From NCBI RefSeq assembly GCF_019654955.1, contig NZ_BPEV01000036.1:1-48171 (forward strand): a stretch of 48,171 bases of DNA, read 5' to 3'. Source of the DNA: Shewanella sp. KT0246 (GTDB lineage Bacteria > Pseudomonadota > Gammaproteobacteria > Enterobacterales > Shewanellaceae). The notes beneath the pieces were generated by a model. That model made no database searches. It was not told the origin of the DNA and saw only the letters and a list, made by a program, of their open reading frames with translations. A program made the translations under genes and the position numbers. Shown piece after piece: positions 33,662 to 42,376 of this stretch (positions are counted from its first letter, which is position 1; every line of letters starts with the position of its first letter).

Positions 33662-33685
33662 AAAGGACATTTTGTCCTTTTTTTG
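33662..33685 (+). terminator. Terminator after the NtrC-like gene
   Basis: The stem AAAGGAC/GTCCTTT with loop ATTTT is followed by seven T residues. It separates the regulator from the uptake operon. Confidence 0.85.
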
Positions 33686-33819
33686 TTTTTGGTTTTCCAT
33701 TTTTTAGGCTTTTGTGGTTTCAGCAGTAGTTTTTAAGGCTTCTTGTTGAGTGTTGACTAAGTGGAAGTAACAATGCGCGCAACAAAAATAAGACTTTCCA
33801 ATTAGGACGTTGCAGCAAA

Positions 33820-35859
33820 ATGAACTTTATCAAGCCATCCCATAAGTCACTACATCTTTCAATCTTATCAATTGCTATTTTAGCCAGTTTTAACGTACAT
33901 GCAGAAAAGGTTGAAAGAGATCCTATTCTCAATATTCAAGAAGTGATCGTCGTTAAAGGAGAAGGTCCAACTGCTGCTCAATCTTCAATGACTCACTGGG
34001 ATATATCAAGAGAAGAAATTGAGGCATCTGGTGCTCAAAGTCTTGATCTAATTCTGGCAAATGTACCAGGCATATATGTACGAGTTGGTGGCCAAGGTGC
34101 ACCAAGGGTGGATATTCGTGGTTTTAAAGCTCGCCATGTTATTTACTTAATTAATGGTGTTCCAGCAAATGATGCTGAAGATGGGCAATTCGACCCAAGT
34201 GTTATTCCTGCATCACAAATTGAATCAGTTGAAGTGTCAGTTGGCCCAACGTCTGTTCTTTACGGACCAGGTGGTGCTGGTGGTGTGATCAATATTATCA
34301 CTCGACAAGGCGATAGCTCTCCAAGTGTATCCGGTAACCTTGAGTTCGCAGAAAATGACACAATAAATGGCAATGTGAACTTAGCCGGTAGCGGTGAAAA
34401 GTGGCAAGGTTTTGCCAGTTATAACCGCCAGCAAACTGATGGATTCCCTATGTCATCAGATTTTGAAGACACGGATGAGCAAAGTGGTGATACACGTTTA
34501 AATGCTGATAAGACTGTCGATAACTTTTACGCCCAAGGAAGCTACTTTGTTTCTGATGAAACGATGTTGACCGCAAATGTGAACTATAAATCTGGTAATT
34601 GGGGTAAACCAAGCACGGATGGCACTGGAACCAGTAAATCTAAGTTTGAACGAGTTGATGATTTTGAAAGCACCATTGTTCAGTTAGGCTTTGCACATAA
34701 GTTTTCTGATAGTCTCGCATTACGAGGCTATGGCTATCATAACGAGAGTCAGGTATTTGAAACAGTCTATACCAGTAGTGATTACAGCGATATCGATTCT
34801 ACGCAAGATGGCATATCAACGATGCAGGGCGGGAACTTACAGCTGATTGCAGATTTTGATACAGCGGGTTTATTAACAGGGTCAATTATTAGCGAAAAGC
34901 AAACTTGGGAATCCGTTAATTACGAAGCTAATGCAAGCAGTGCCTCTATTCTTGGCAGTGGCAGTGGCAGTGGCAGTGGTTCGGGTTCTGGAAGTGGCGA
35001 TGGTTCAGGTTCAAGTGATGATTTTAATAAGGATGGCTGGCTAAATACGCTGGCCGTCGAATATCAGTACCAGAATGACGGTAAGTACGGTGTCACTATA
35101 GGTGGTGCGGCTCACAGTCAAGAGCGTGATGATGCTGACGATACTAATTACTCGGCGCAACTTTCTAGTTTTTGGCGAGTGACTGACGACAGTAAATTGC
35201 ATGCAGGTATTGCTCGTAAAGTGCGTTTTCCATCATTAAGAAACCTTTATGCACAATCATCAGGTAACAGTGAGTTAGAGCCTGAGGAATCATCACATGT
35301 TGAGTTAGGTCTGAATCAAGGATTAGCTTATAACACCAGTTTAGATATTACCGGCTATTACACTGACGCTGAAAACTACATTGCCAAAGACAATGACGGT
35401 GTTTATCAAAATATCAGTAACTACGCGTTTAAAGGTGTCGATTTTTCAGTCAGAAACGAATACTTCGATGACTTAGATTTGACGGTGTCTTACAGCTATT
35501 TAGATGCTGAGGATTCTGATAATGATCTTATGAACGAATTAGAGTATCGACCAAAACATCAGTTTAGATTTCAAGGCCTTTATCAATTCGATTTTGGTAT
35601 GAGTGTAAACCTGAACGTCGAATATATTGCCGATCAAATTTATTACACCAGTGAGAAAATATCAGGCGAAACTGTTTCAGTTAAAAATGAGATGGACAGT
35701 TATACCTTGGTGGACATTAATTTAGTGCAGCCATTGCTGGTTGATAATTTAGAAGCTTATATCAGAGCGACTAATCTACTTGATGTTAATTACTACCAAA
35801 GTGAAGCGCTTCCTCAAGCAGGCAGACAGATCTTTGTTGGCATTAACTGGCAGATATAG
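33820..35859 (+). CDS. TonB-dependent receptor of the ECF uptake operon
   Basis: The 679-residue outer membrane receptor has a signal peptide (ending VHA, about residue 29) and the TonB box-like IQEVIVVKGEG. The plug (about residues 50-165) has VDIRGFKARHVIYLINGVPAND and VEVSVGPTSVLYGPGGAGGVINIIT, and the barrel ends GRQIFVGINWQI. The size and the short plug fit receptors for small chelates or vitamins (BtuB/FecA-like) rather than the larger carbohydrate type. A Gly-Ser run at about residues 378-397 lies in a predicted extracellular loop. The gene heads a six-gene operon; its stop is 3 bp before the ATPase ATG. Confidence 0.92.
   Translation: MNFIKPSHKSLHLSILSIAILASFNVHAEKVERDPILNIQEVIVVKGEGPTAAQSSMTHWDISREEIEASGAQSLDLILANVPGIYVRVGGQGAPRVDIRGFKARHVIYLINGVPANDAEDGQFDPSVIPASQIESVEVSVGPTSVLYGPGGAGGVINIITRQGDSSPSVSGNLEFAENDTINGNVNLAGSGEKWQGFASYNRQQTDGFPMSSDFEDTDEQSGDTRLNADKTVDNFYAQGSYFVSDETMLTANVNYKSGNWGKPSTDGTGTSKSKFERVDDFESTIVQLGFAHKFSDSLALRGYGYHNESQVFETVYTSSDYSDIDSTQDGISTMQGGNLQLIADFDTAGLLTGSIISEKQTWESVNYEANASSASILGSGSGSGSGSGSGSGDGSGSSDDFNKDGWLNTLAVEYQYQNDGKYGVTIGGAAHSQERDDADDTNYSAQLSSFWRVTDDSKLHAGIARKVRFPSLRNLYAQSSGNSELEPEESSHVELGLNQGLAYNTSLDITGYYTDAENYIAKDNDGVYQNISNYAFKGVDFSVRNEYFDDLDLTVSYSYLDAEDSDNDLMNELEYRPKHQFRFQGLYQFDFGMSVNLNVEYIADQIYYTSEKISGETVSVKNEMDSYTLVDINLVQPLLVDNLEAYIRATNLLDVNYYQSEALPQAGRQIFVGINWQI
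34954..35012 (+). repeat. Gly-Ser codon repeat inside the TonB receptor gene
   Basis: A run of GGCAGT hexamers (at least four perfect copies from 34954) grades into GGTTCG, GGTTCT, GGAAGT, GGCGAT and GGTTCA. The first copies are nearly identical at DNA level, so the array is recent and can expand or shrink in steps of two codons without breaking the frame. Confidence 0.8.
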
Positions 35860-35862
35860 TCC

Positions 35863-37314
35863 ATGACATTATTGGCATTGCATGAAGTTGTTTTTAGGCA
35901 ATATTCAGCAACTGAAGACTTGTTTCATCAGCTTAACTTTTCAGTTTCAGCGGGTGAGTGCCACTGTATTTGTGGTGTCACAGGTGCTGGCAAATCGACG
36001 TTGTTACAACTCATGGCAATGCCAAGTGATTTCGATTACCAAGGCGAGGTAATACATCACTCTGAACTTCGTTTGGGCCTAGTGATGCAAGATCCCAACG
36101 TGCAACTCATACGCGAATCTATTGGCGCTGAAGTTGCGTTTGGTTTGGAAAATATCGCTATTTCTGCTACCGAAATGATTGGGCAGGTAGAGCAAGCATT
36201 AAAGCTAGTTGGACTTGATTTACCACTAGATTCTTTAGTGATTAATTTGTCTTTAGGGCAAAAGTATCGACTGATGCTGGCAGCTCAACTGGTATTAACC
36301 CCCAATCTAATACTCATTGATGAGCCGTGGGCGCAGCTTGATAATGTAGGTGTAAAAGAACTTGTTGATGCACTTAAAAGCCTAATTGACAGTGGTGTCA
36401 GTGTGATCATGACAGAACATCACTCGGGGGCTTTTGCTGGGATCATCGATACATATTGGTTATTAGATAATGGCTTATTGAAACAGCAAGACTCAGGGCC
36501 AAAGCAAGCTAAAAGTGTCTGTCCTTTCACAAGAGCTAAAGTTAAAGCTATTTTGCCAGTGAATGATGCTGCTACTCAAAAGTCACCAAGCATAGCCGAT
36601 ACTGATAACACAGCAACAAAACTTACGATTTTTCCGCTAACTATTCAGTTCAAAGATGCTCAGCCATTACTCCAAATCAAACAAACCTTACATGCCAACT
36701 CTGGAGACCTGATAGGTGTATTTGGTGAAAATGGCTGTGGTAAATCAAGCTTACTGAATCAAATCGTGGGTATTGATAACAGCAATCAAAGCGACATTTT
36801 GTTTTTAAATAAGCCTATAAAACTCGGCTCTTTTGGCAAAGATCTTGGTTTTTTAATGCAGCGTCCGTCAAGGCAGTTGTTTGAGATGACTGTTATGCAG
36901 GAACTTGAATTTAGCCTCAAACGTTTTGGTCTGCCTTTAGCTCAAGCAAGCGAGATATTAACTCAGCTTGAAATCAGCCACATAGCACACCAATCTCCTC
37001 ATAAACTTTCCTACGGACAACAACATTTGGTTGCTTTGGCTTCAGTGCTTTGTATTAAACCGAAATTGTTATTGTTAGATGACCCCTTTGCAGGCCTTGA
37101 TAACCGATATTTCTCTGAAGTAATTGAGGTGTTAAAGCATTTTTTACATCAAGGTGGAGCCATTATTGTCACTAGTCATAGACCGATACTTGAGAACTTA
37201 ATTAACAAGAGCTGGCAAATAACAGATAGAGAGTTAACCGAGCAGTTATGTAACGTATCAGGCTATCAAGAGTTGGTGATGAGTTCAGCAAGGTTTCAAC
37301 AGGTAAATCTATGA
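35863..37314 (+). CDS. Tandem ECF-type ABC ATPase (CbiO-CbiO fusion)
   Basis: This 483-residue protein contains two complete ABC ATPase domains. The first has Walker A GVTGAGKST (residues 38-46), signature NLSLGQ and Walker B LILIDEPWAQLD. The second has Walker A GENGCGKSS (about 287-295), signature LSYGQQ, Walker B LLLLDDPFAGLD and H-loop TSHR. This is the architecture of the A/A' ATPases of energy-coupling factor transporters fused in one chain. The gene begins 3 bp after the receptor stop and overlaps the T-component gene by 4 bp (ATGA), so all are one operon. Confidence 0.93.
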   Translation: MTLLALHEVVFRQYSATEDLFHQLNFSVSAGECHCICGVTGAGKSTLLQLMAMPSDFDYQGEVIHHSELRLGLVMQDPNVQLIRESIGAEVAFGLENIAISATEMIGQVEQALKLVGLDLPLDSLVINLSLGQKYRLMLAAQLVLTPNLILIDEPWAQLDNVGVKELVDALKSLIDSGVSVIMTEHHSGAFAGIIDTYWLLDNGLLKQQDSGPKQAKSVCPFTRAKVKAILPVNDAATQKSPSIADTDNTATKLTIFPLTIQFKDAQPLLQIKQTLHANSGDLIGVFGENGCGKSSLLNQIVGIDNSNQSDILFLNKPIKLGSFGKDLGFLMQRPSRQLFEMTVMQELEFSLKRFGLPLAQASEILTQLEISHIAHQSPHKLSYGQQHLVALASVLCIKPKLLLLDDPFAGLDNRYFSEVIEVLKHFLHQGGAIIVTSHRPILENLINKSWQITDRELTEQLCNVSGYQELVMSSARFQQVNL

Positions 37315-38039
37315 AAAAGATTTACTCTCAACGTTGCTGCCATGACAAGTCAAATCTGCCACCAACTGCATCGCTTCCTATTGTTGATATGTCTTCAGAT
37401 ATTAGTCAGAGGTTAAGACAATCTAAAAATGCTCAATGGATATGCGGATTAGCCATTATTTTTAGTATAGCTTTATCTAGCAGTGCTTTTTTAGTGCCAA
37501 CAGAGCAACTCGTCTATTTAGTGCTAACCAACCTAGGTTTGCTTATCCATGCATGGTTTCGTAAAGCTCGACTAACACCACTACTTAAATTATTTGCGAT
37601 TCAATCAGTCATGACAGTGGGGCTCTACTTTTTGTTTTATGGCAGTGACAGGGTAATAGAAGCGATGATAGTGGTGTTAAGGATTATTTTAGTCATGTTG
37701 CCAAGCTGGTGGCTAGCTAGCACCCAAACTGCGCAGCATATGAGCCAAATTTTGTGTTTGTTACTACCGAATAAATGGGCATTTGTGATTACGACTTCTA
37801 TTAAGTTACTCCCCTTTATCACCCAAGAAGTAAGAGATATTTACCACATCCAGTGTTTACGTGGCGCGCATATTGCCCCAAAGAATTTGGTTAATCCATT
37901 TAATTGGGCAGAGTTGATTCGTTGTGTGTTATTTCCATTACTCATTCAGTTACTTAGTTTATCTAAACATATCGCTAAATCCGCACAACAACGACATTTT
38001 GATAAACACAGTAAACATACCCATTGGCCATTACATTAG
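37311..38039 (+). CDS. ECF transporter transmembrane (T) component, CbiQ/EcfT-like
   Basis: The 242-residue integral membrane protein has a polar N-terminal stretch (about 40 residues), then four or five TM helices between residues 43 and 165. A cytoplasmic C-terminal domain contains DIYHIQCLRGAH, close to the Ala-Arg-Gly coupling motif by which EcfT contacts the ATPases, and a second helix after LSKHIAKSAQQRHF. It overlaps the ATPase gene by four bases. The next gene starts 25 bp later with GAGG as ribosome binding site. Assigned by motif and by context. Confidence 0.85.
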   Translation: MKKIYSQRCCHDKSNLPPTASLPIVDMSSDISQRLRQSKNAQWICGLAIIFSIALSSSAFLVPTEQLVYLVLTNLGLLIHAWFRKARLTPLLKLFAIQSVMTVGLYFLFYGSDRVIEAMIVVLRIILVMLPSWWLASTQTAQHMSQILCLLLPNKWAFVITTSIKLLPFITQEVRDIYHIQCLRGAHIAPKNLVNPFNWAELIRCVLFPLLIQLLSLSKHIAKSAQQRHFDKHSKHTHWPLH

Positions 38040-38064
38040 TTACTTAAACAAAGAGGATTGATAA

Positions 38065-38607
38065 ATGAAGCAAGGCTTCACTTTACATAATGCATTATTC
38101 ATTGGTTTTTGTGCCACGCTGCTGGTAGCCATTAAAAGCATGATGAGAATGAAACTGGGATTAACGGGCCATTCGATGTTTTTAATGAGCTTATTTTATT
38201 TAGTGTGTTACGGCGCAACGAATAAAGTTGGCGGCATGACGCTATGTGGCCTGCTAGCGGGCATGTTAGCGATGATTTTAGGCGTAGGGAAAGGTGGTCC
38301 TTTTATATTGTTGAAATTTGCCTTACCCGCTTTTGCGATGGATATTGCATTGATATTTATGGCTAACTTACTCACTTTACGCTGGCGCTGCATCCTACTG
38401 GCTATTATCGGCAGTATCGCTTGGGCGAGTAAATCTTGGATACAGAATTTATTGGTTGGAATGGATCCGCAAGTCGCATTTATCCAATTTGGGTTAAGCA
38501 GTTTAAAAGGAGGTGGCTTTGCGATTGCCGCAGCTTTACTTGTGCCAATAATTATTACTCGTTTGGATGCTCATGATTTAATAACAAGAAATAGGACGCC
38601 GCAATAA
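38065..38607 (+). CDS. Probable ECF substrate-binding (S) component
   Basis: The 180-residue protein has about five or six TM segments and no soluble domain, which is the size and shape of an S component. The early segment MRMKLGLTGHSMFLMSLFYLV and the LAMILGVGKGGPFILLKFALPAFAMD loop look like a conserved ligand pocket. No known vitamin-specific signature (BioY, RibU, ThiT, CbiM) is recognised, so the substrate is unknown. It lies between the T component and the TiaS-like gene, overlapping the latter by one base. Confidence 0.72.
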   Translation: MKQGFTLHNALFIGFCATLLVAIKSMMRMKLGLTGHSMFLMSLFYLVCYGATNKVGGMTLCGLLAGMLAMILGVGKGGPFILLKFALPAFAMDIALIFMANLLTLRWRCILLAIIGSIAWASKSWIQNLLVGMDPQVAFIQFGLSSLKGGGFAIAAALLVPIIITRLDAHDLITRNRTPQ

Positions 38608-39407
38608 TGATGAAAACGTGGTTAATTTGTATTGACGATACAGATGATATTGGCACTAAAGGTACTGGTGAAATTGCTGAAGAAATATTGAGTTTGTTAA
38701 TGTCAAAAGCATTTAACGAAGAAGATATTGGTCAATATAAGCAGGCGTCATCTCCAACATGGGTAACTCGACATCAGTTATTTGTTCACCCAGATATACC
38801 TTATACCTCTCATAATAGTGCGATGTGTTTTGAAGTGACGACTTCACAATCGTTAGCTGAAATAAAGGATATTTGTGTTGTTCATTTAAAAGCTGAAAGT
38901 GCACACGCTGCAGATCCAGGTTTAGCGATTATTGAAAAAAGCCAGCTAGCCACTAATGATATACAGAGACTGATGACATTCGGGTTTGAGTCCAAGCAGC
39001 AGGTTAAAACCAAGTCGGATGCATATGAATTAGCTGCCGATATTGGTATCGACTTATCAGAACATGGCGGAACAGGGCAAGGTGTCATTGGTGCCATAGC
39101 GGGCATTGGCTTGAGGCTTTCAGGACGAGACGGAAGGGTAAAAGGTCAACTAGATGTCGGCTTACCTGATTCAAGGTCAGAATTAGCGGTAACGGTAGGA
39201 AAAATCAAACAGCTAACAGGATTGGACGAGATAATTGAGCTAAATGGATTTTTACTTAATGACAATGAAATCGTCCATGTTAAAGGAAAAATCAAAGCCG
39301 TCATGCAGAACCATCAGTTTGCTTTGTTAGTGTATCAGCAGCGAGATGAACTGACAGGTGAGCCTCTTTGGCGTAACGCTTTAAAGCAGCATTTGAAAAA
39401 GTATTAA
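38607..39407 (+). CDS. Stand-alone TiaS-like (IDDTD) domain protein
   Basis: The 266-residue soluble protein begins MMKTWLICIDDTDDIGTKGTGE. The IDDTD motif (residues 9-13) and GGTGQGVIGAIAGIG (about 154-168) resemble the kinase-like and ferredoxin-like domains of archaeal TiaS, the tRNA-Ile2 agmatinylcytidine synthetase. The OB and zinc-ribbon parts that bind tRNA are absent. It therefore is unlikely to modify that tRNA; an ATP- or phosphate-dependent reaction on the transported molecule is a reasonable guess. It is co-translated with the S-like component. Homology is moderate confidence; function is unknown. Confidence 0.7.
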   Translation: MMKTWLICIDDTDDIGTKGTGEIAEEILSLLMSKAFNEEDIGQYKQASSPTWVTRHQLFVHPDIPYTSHNSAMCFEVTTSQSLAEIKDICVVHLKAESAHAADPGLAIIEKSQLATNDIQRLMTFGFESKQQVKTKSDAYELAADIGIDLSEHGGTGQGVIGAIAGIGLRLSGRDGRVKGQLDVGLPDSRSELAVTVGKIKQLTGLDEIIELNGFLLNDNEIVHVKGKIKAVMQNHQFALLVYQQRDELTGEPLWRNALKQHLKKY

Positions 39408-39419
39408 TGGGTAGGAATT

Positions 39420-39662
39420 ATGACTAATAACACGTCTTTTAATCGAGAAAATTGGTTTTATCTAAAAGAAGGGCATTGGGTATTCCGCTTTACTAATGAC
39501 GATATCGATAAAGCCCAACAAGCTGCATTTTCTTGTAAGCAGTTCATGGAAGATGATGAAGATGAAATGATTGATGATGAGTTGAGAAGCTGTTTTAATT
39601 GTATGAAACGTCGCTGGCTTATTGAAAGCTTTGAATGCCGTGATGTGACAGCCTTTTCTTGA
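39420..39662 (+). CDS. Small acidic protein with four cysteines
   Basis: This 80-residue protein has an aromatic N-terminal half and an acidic stretch (EDDEDEMIDDE, residues 44-54). It has cysteines at 39, 58, 61 and 73, of which C58-x2-C61 and C73 lie in SCFNCMKRRWLIESFEC, a possible metal site. It starts 12 bp after the TiaS-like gene and is the last gene of the operon. I recognise no named family. Its conservation in this setting would be a good test of whether it belongs to the uptake system. Confidence 0.7.
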   Translation: MTNNTSFNRENWFYLKEGHWVFRFTNDDIDKAQQAAFSCKQFMEDDEDEMIDDELRSCFNCMKRRWLIESFECRDVTAFS

Positions 39663-40150
39663 TACCGCTACGATTTGTCTTGATGCAGCTTCGCTATAAC
39701 CTCTTTCTTTTACCACTTAATAATTGGCAGAAAGTTTAATGGGAGTCATTTATTGTGATTCCCATTATGAATAACTATAAATTTCTTGAATAATAAGTAA
39801 CTTATTCGCTTAGCCATCCTTTTCCTTTCGTTATTTATCACTTTTATCACTCTAAAAGTCGTTTAAAGTCGCTTCAAATTGTTCATATCCCTAACATTCC
39901 GTTTGCTACTTTCTTGCTAAGTTCTTTTCTTTTTATGCTTTTCTAATTCGACCTTGGTCTAAACAGTGCTCGATGTAATATTTGAAAATATTAAGTAAAT
40001 AGTTATGTAAGTTATTGAATTAAAAGTTGTATATTTGCTTTTCGCAAATCTGTTAGAAGACCTCTTTAGACTAAGGTCGTGATTGTGGTCACATTTTGAG
40101 TTGCTAGATTAACTATCGACTTTAAAAATAATTAGCACAGGGGAGTCACA
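39663..40150. other. Intergenic region before the symporter genes
   Basis: 488 bp, AT-rich, without a supported gene. It holds two palindromes: AATAAGT-A-ACTTATT at 39792-39806, and ATTTGC-N5-GCAAAT at 40033-40049. GTGGTCACA near 40085 weakly resembles half a CRP site. This is presumably the promoter region of the symporter operon; acetate-type symporters in related genera are controlled by CRP and a two-component system. Confidence 0.5.
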
Positions 40151-40417
40151 ATGGCTTTTGAAAATGAAGACAAGGCAAATGGATATTGGAGCGAAAACTT
40201 ACGATTAGTTTTAAAACTACTCGCAGTTTGGGCGTTTGTATCTTTTGGGTGCGGCATTTTATTAGTGGACGTACTAAATGAAATTACCTTTATGGGGTTT
40301 AAGTTAGGTTTTTGGTTTGCACAACAAGGTGCCATGTATGTGTTTGTTGCACTAATTTTTGTGTATGTAGCGAAAGCGAATGCTTTAGACAAAAAATATG
40401 ATGTACACGAAGACTAA
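40151..40417 (+). CDS. DUF4212 small subunit of sodium/substrate symporter
   Basis: The 88-residue protein has two TM helices (about residues 22-45 and 55-78) and the family sequence YWSENLRLVLKLLAVWAFVSFGCGILLVDVLNEI...GFWFAQQGAMYVFVALIFVYVAKANALD. DUF4212 proteins are always encoded just before a large SSS-family symporter and are thought to be its small subunit. GGGGAG precedes ATG 40151. The symporter follows at 10 bp. Confidence 0.93.
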   Translation: MAFENEDKANGYWSENLRLVLKLLAVWAFVSFGCGILLVDVLNEITFMGFKLGFWFAQQGAMYVFVALIFVYVAKANALDKKYDVHED

Positions 40418-40427
40418 GGAATAAATC

Positions 40428-42146
40428 ATGGATGTTCAAACGTTAACTTATCTTATTGTTGGGGTCACTTTTGCCCTATATATCGGTATTGCTATTTGGT
40501 CTCGTGCTGGTTCAACTAAAGAATTCTATGTTGCTGGTGGTGGGGTTCCTCCAGTCATGAACGGTATGGCAACTGCAGCAGATTGGATGTCAGCGGCATC
40601 ATTTATCTCGCTTGCTGGTATCGTATCTTTTACAGGTTATGACGGTTCAGTTTACCTAATGGGTTGGACGGGCGGCTATGTTCTGCTAGCGCTATGTATG
40701 GCTCCCTATCTACGTAAGTTTGGTAAATTTACAGTGCCAGACTTCATTGGTGACCGTTATTACTCACAAGCTGCACGTACTGTTGCTGTTATTTGTGCCA
40801 TTTTCATCTGCTTTACCTATATTGCAGGTCAAATGCGTGGTGTAGGCGTCGTGTTCTCTCGCTTCTTAGAAGTCGATGTAGAAACGGGTGTGTACATTGG
40901 TATGGCAGTGGTGTTCTTTTATGCGGTTTTAGGTGGCATGAAAGGGATTACTTATACTCAGGTTGCTCAGTACTGCGTACTTATCTTTGCCTTTATGGTT
41001 CCAGCCATTTTCATCTCAGTGATGATGACAGGTCATATTTTACCTCAAATCGGTTTTGGTGCTGAAATGGTCGATGCAGCAGGCAACGGTACGGGGGTGT
41101 ACTTACTTGATAAGCTCGATGGATTGTCGGCAGAACTCGGATTTGCCCAATATACTGAAGGCTCGAAGAGCATGATTGATGTGTTCTTTATCACTGGTGC
41201 ATTAATGTTCGGTACGGCTGGTTTACCTCACGTTATTGTTCGCTTCTTCACTGTGCCTAAAGTTAAAGATGCACGTGTTTCAGCGGGTTGGGCATTAGTA
41301 TTTATTGCGATTATGTACACAACAGTCCCAGCATTAGCAGCGTTCTCTCGTGTAAATATGATCGAAACCATTAATGGCCCAGATTCAACCGGCGTTTCTT
41401 ATGAATCAGCACCTGAGTGGATTAAGAACTGGGAAAAAACAGGTCTTATTACTTGGGATGATAAGAATAATGATGGCAACATCTACTATACCAATGGCGA
41501 TGCCAATGAAATGAAGATTGACCGCGATATCATGGTTCTAGCGACTCCTGAGATTGCATCACTACCAGCATGGGTTATTGCATTAGTTGCAGCGGGTGGT
41601 TTAGCGGCGGCACTTTCTACTTCAGCAGGTTTACTATTGGTTATTTCAACTTCAGTATCCCATGATTTATTGAAGAAGAATTTAATGCCTGATATTTCTG
41701 ATAAAGAGGAGCTCAAGTACGCTCGTATTGCAGCAGGTTTAGGTGTTGTGATGGCAGGTTACTTCGGGATTAATCCACCAGGTTTCGTGGCTGCGGTAGT
41801 GGCGATTGCATTCGGTCTTGCTGCATCATCACTGTTCCCTGCGATTATTATGGGTATCTTCTCTAAGACTGTGAATAAAGAAGGCGCTATTGCAGGTATG
41901 TTGTCTGGCCTACTATGTACAGCGGCTTATATTGTTTACTTTAAGTTCGTTAATCCAAGTGCCAACGTCAGTGACAACTGGTTCTTAGGTATCTCACCTG
42001 AAGGCTTTGGTCTGGTGGGTATGTTCATTAACTTTGGTGTCGCATTTGCTGTAACTAAAGTGACTAAGAAAATACCTGATGATGTGGTTGCAATGGTTGA
42101 GTCGATTCGTTTCCCTAAAGGTTCAGGTGAAGCGCACGACCACTAG
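40428..42146 (+). CDS. Sodium:solute symporter (acetate/short carboxylate type)
   Basis: The 572-residue membrane protein of the solute:sodium symporter family has about 13 TM helices. Typical motifs are EFYVAGGGVPPVMNGMATAADWMSAASFISLAGIV near the start, FTVPDFIGDRYYS, GQMRGVGVVFSRFLEV, GTAGLPHVIVRFFTVPKVKDAR and a soluble loop at about 305-370. It belongs to the VC_2705 subfamily paired with DUF4212, usually linked to acetate or similar carboxylate uptake. The downstream cNMP/CBS protein and exonuclease form the usual neighbourhood. A strong terminator follows, so those two genes probably have their own promoter. Confidence 0.93.
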   Translation: MDVQTLTYLIVGVTFALYIGIAIWSRAGSTKEFYVAGGGVPPVMNGMATAADWMSAASFISLAGIVSFTGYDGSVYLMGWTGGYVLLALCMAPYLRKFGKFTVPDFIGDRYYSQAARTVAVICAIFICFTYIAGQMRGVGVVFSRFLEVDVETGVYIGMAVVFFYAVLGGMKGITYTQVAQYCVLIFAFMVPAIFISVMMTGHILPQIGFGAEMVDAAGNGTGVYLLDKLDGLSAELGFAQYTEGSKSMIDVFFITGALMFGTAGLPHVIVRFFTVPKVKDARVSAGWALVFIAIMYTTVPALAAFSRVNMIETINGPDSTGVSYESAPEWIKNWEKTGLITWDDKNNDGNIYYTNGDANEMKIDRDIMVLATPEIASLPAWVIALVAAGGLAAALSTSAGLLLVISTSVSHDLLKKNLMPDISDKEELKYARIAAGLGVVMAGYFGINPPGFVAAVVAIAFGLAASSLFPAIIMGIFSKTVNKEGAIAGMLSGLLCTAAYIVYFKFVNPSANVSDNWFLGISPEGFGLVGMFINFGVAFAVTKVTKKIPDDVVAMVESIRFPKGSGEAHDH

Positions 42147-42194
42147 TATGAGTTGTTAATCGACTAGCATTAACGACCTTGTTAATGACTTCAC

Positions 42195-42225
42195 TAAAAA
42201 GGGCGCTTCGGCGCTCTTTTTGTTT
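42195..42225 (+). terminator. Terminator after symporter gene
   Basis: The stem AAAAAGGGCGC/GCGCTCTTTTT closed by a TTCG tetraloop is followed by T residues. Confidence 0.9.
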
Positions 42226-42376
42226 GTTTCATCTAGCCATAACAATAAGATTATAGACGCGAAATTTCATTCACTAACCTTAAAGTCGAATAGAGCCAAT
42301 TTTAAGATCTACGTATAGTTAACACAGTTTAGCGAGAATAATTTACTGTTTTAAGCAGTGTAAGCATGAGGCCAAT

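Noticed and set aside
33624..33819. Cobalamin or other riboswitch in front of the TonB/ECF operon
   Set aside because: Looked for because TonB plus ECF suggests vitamin uptake. The leader is short and no B12-box or similar conserved element was seen.
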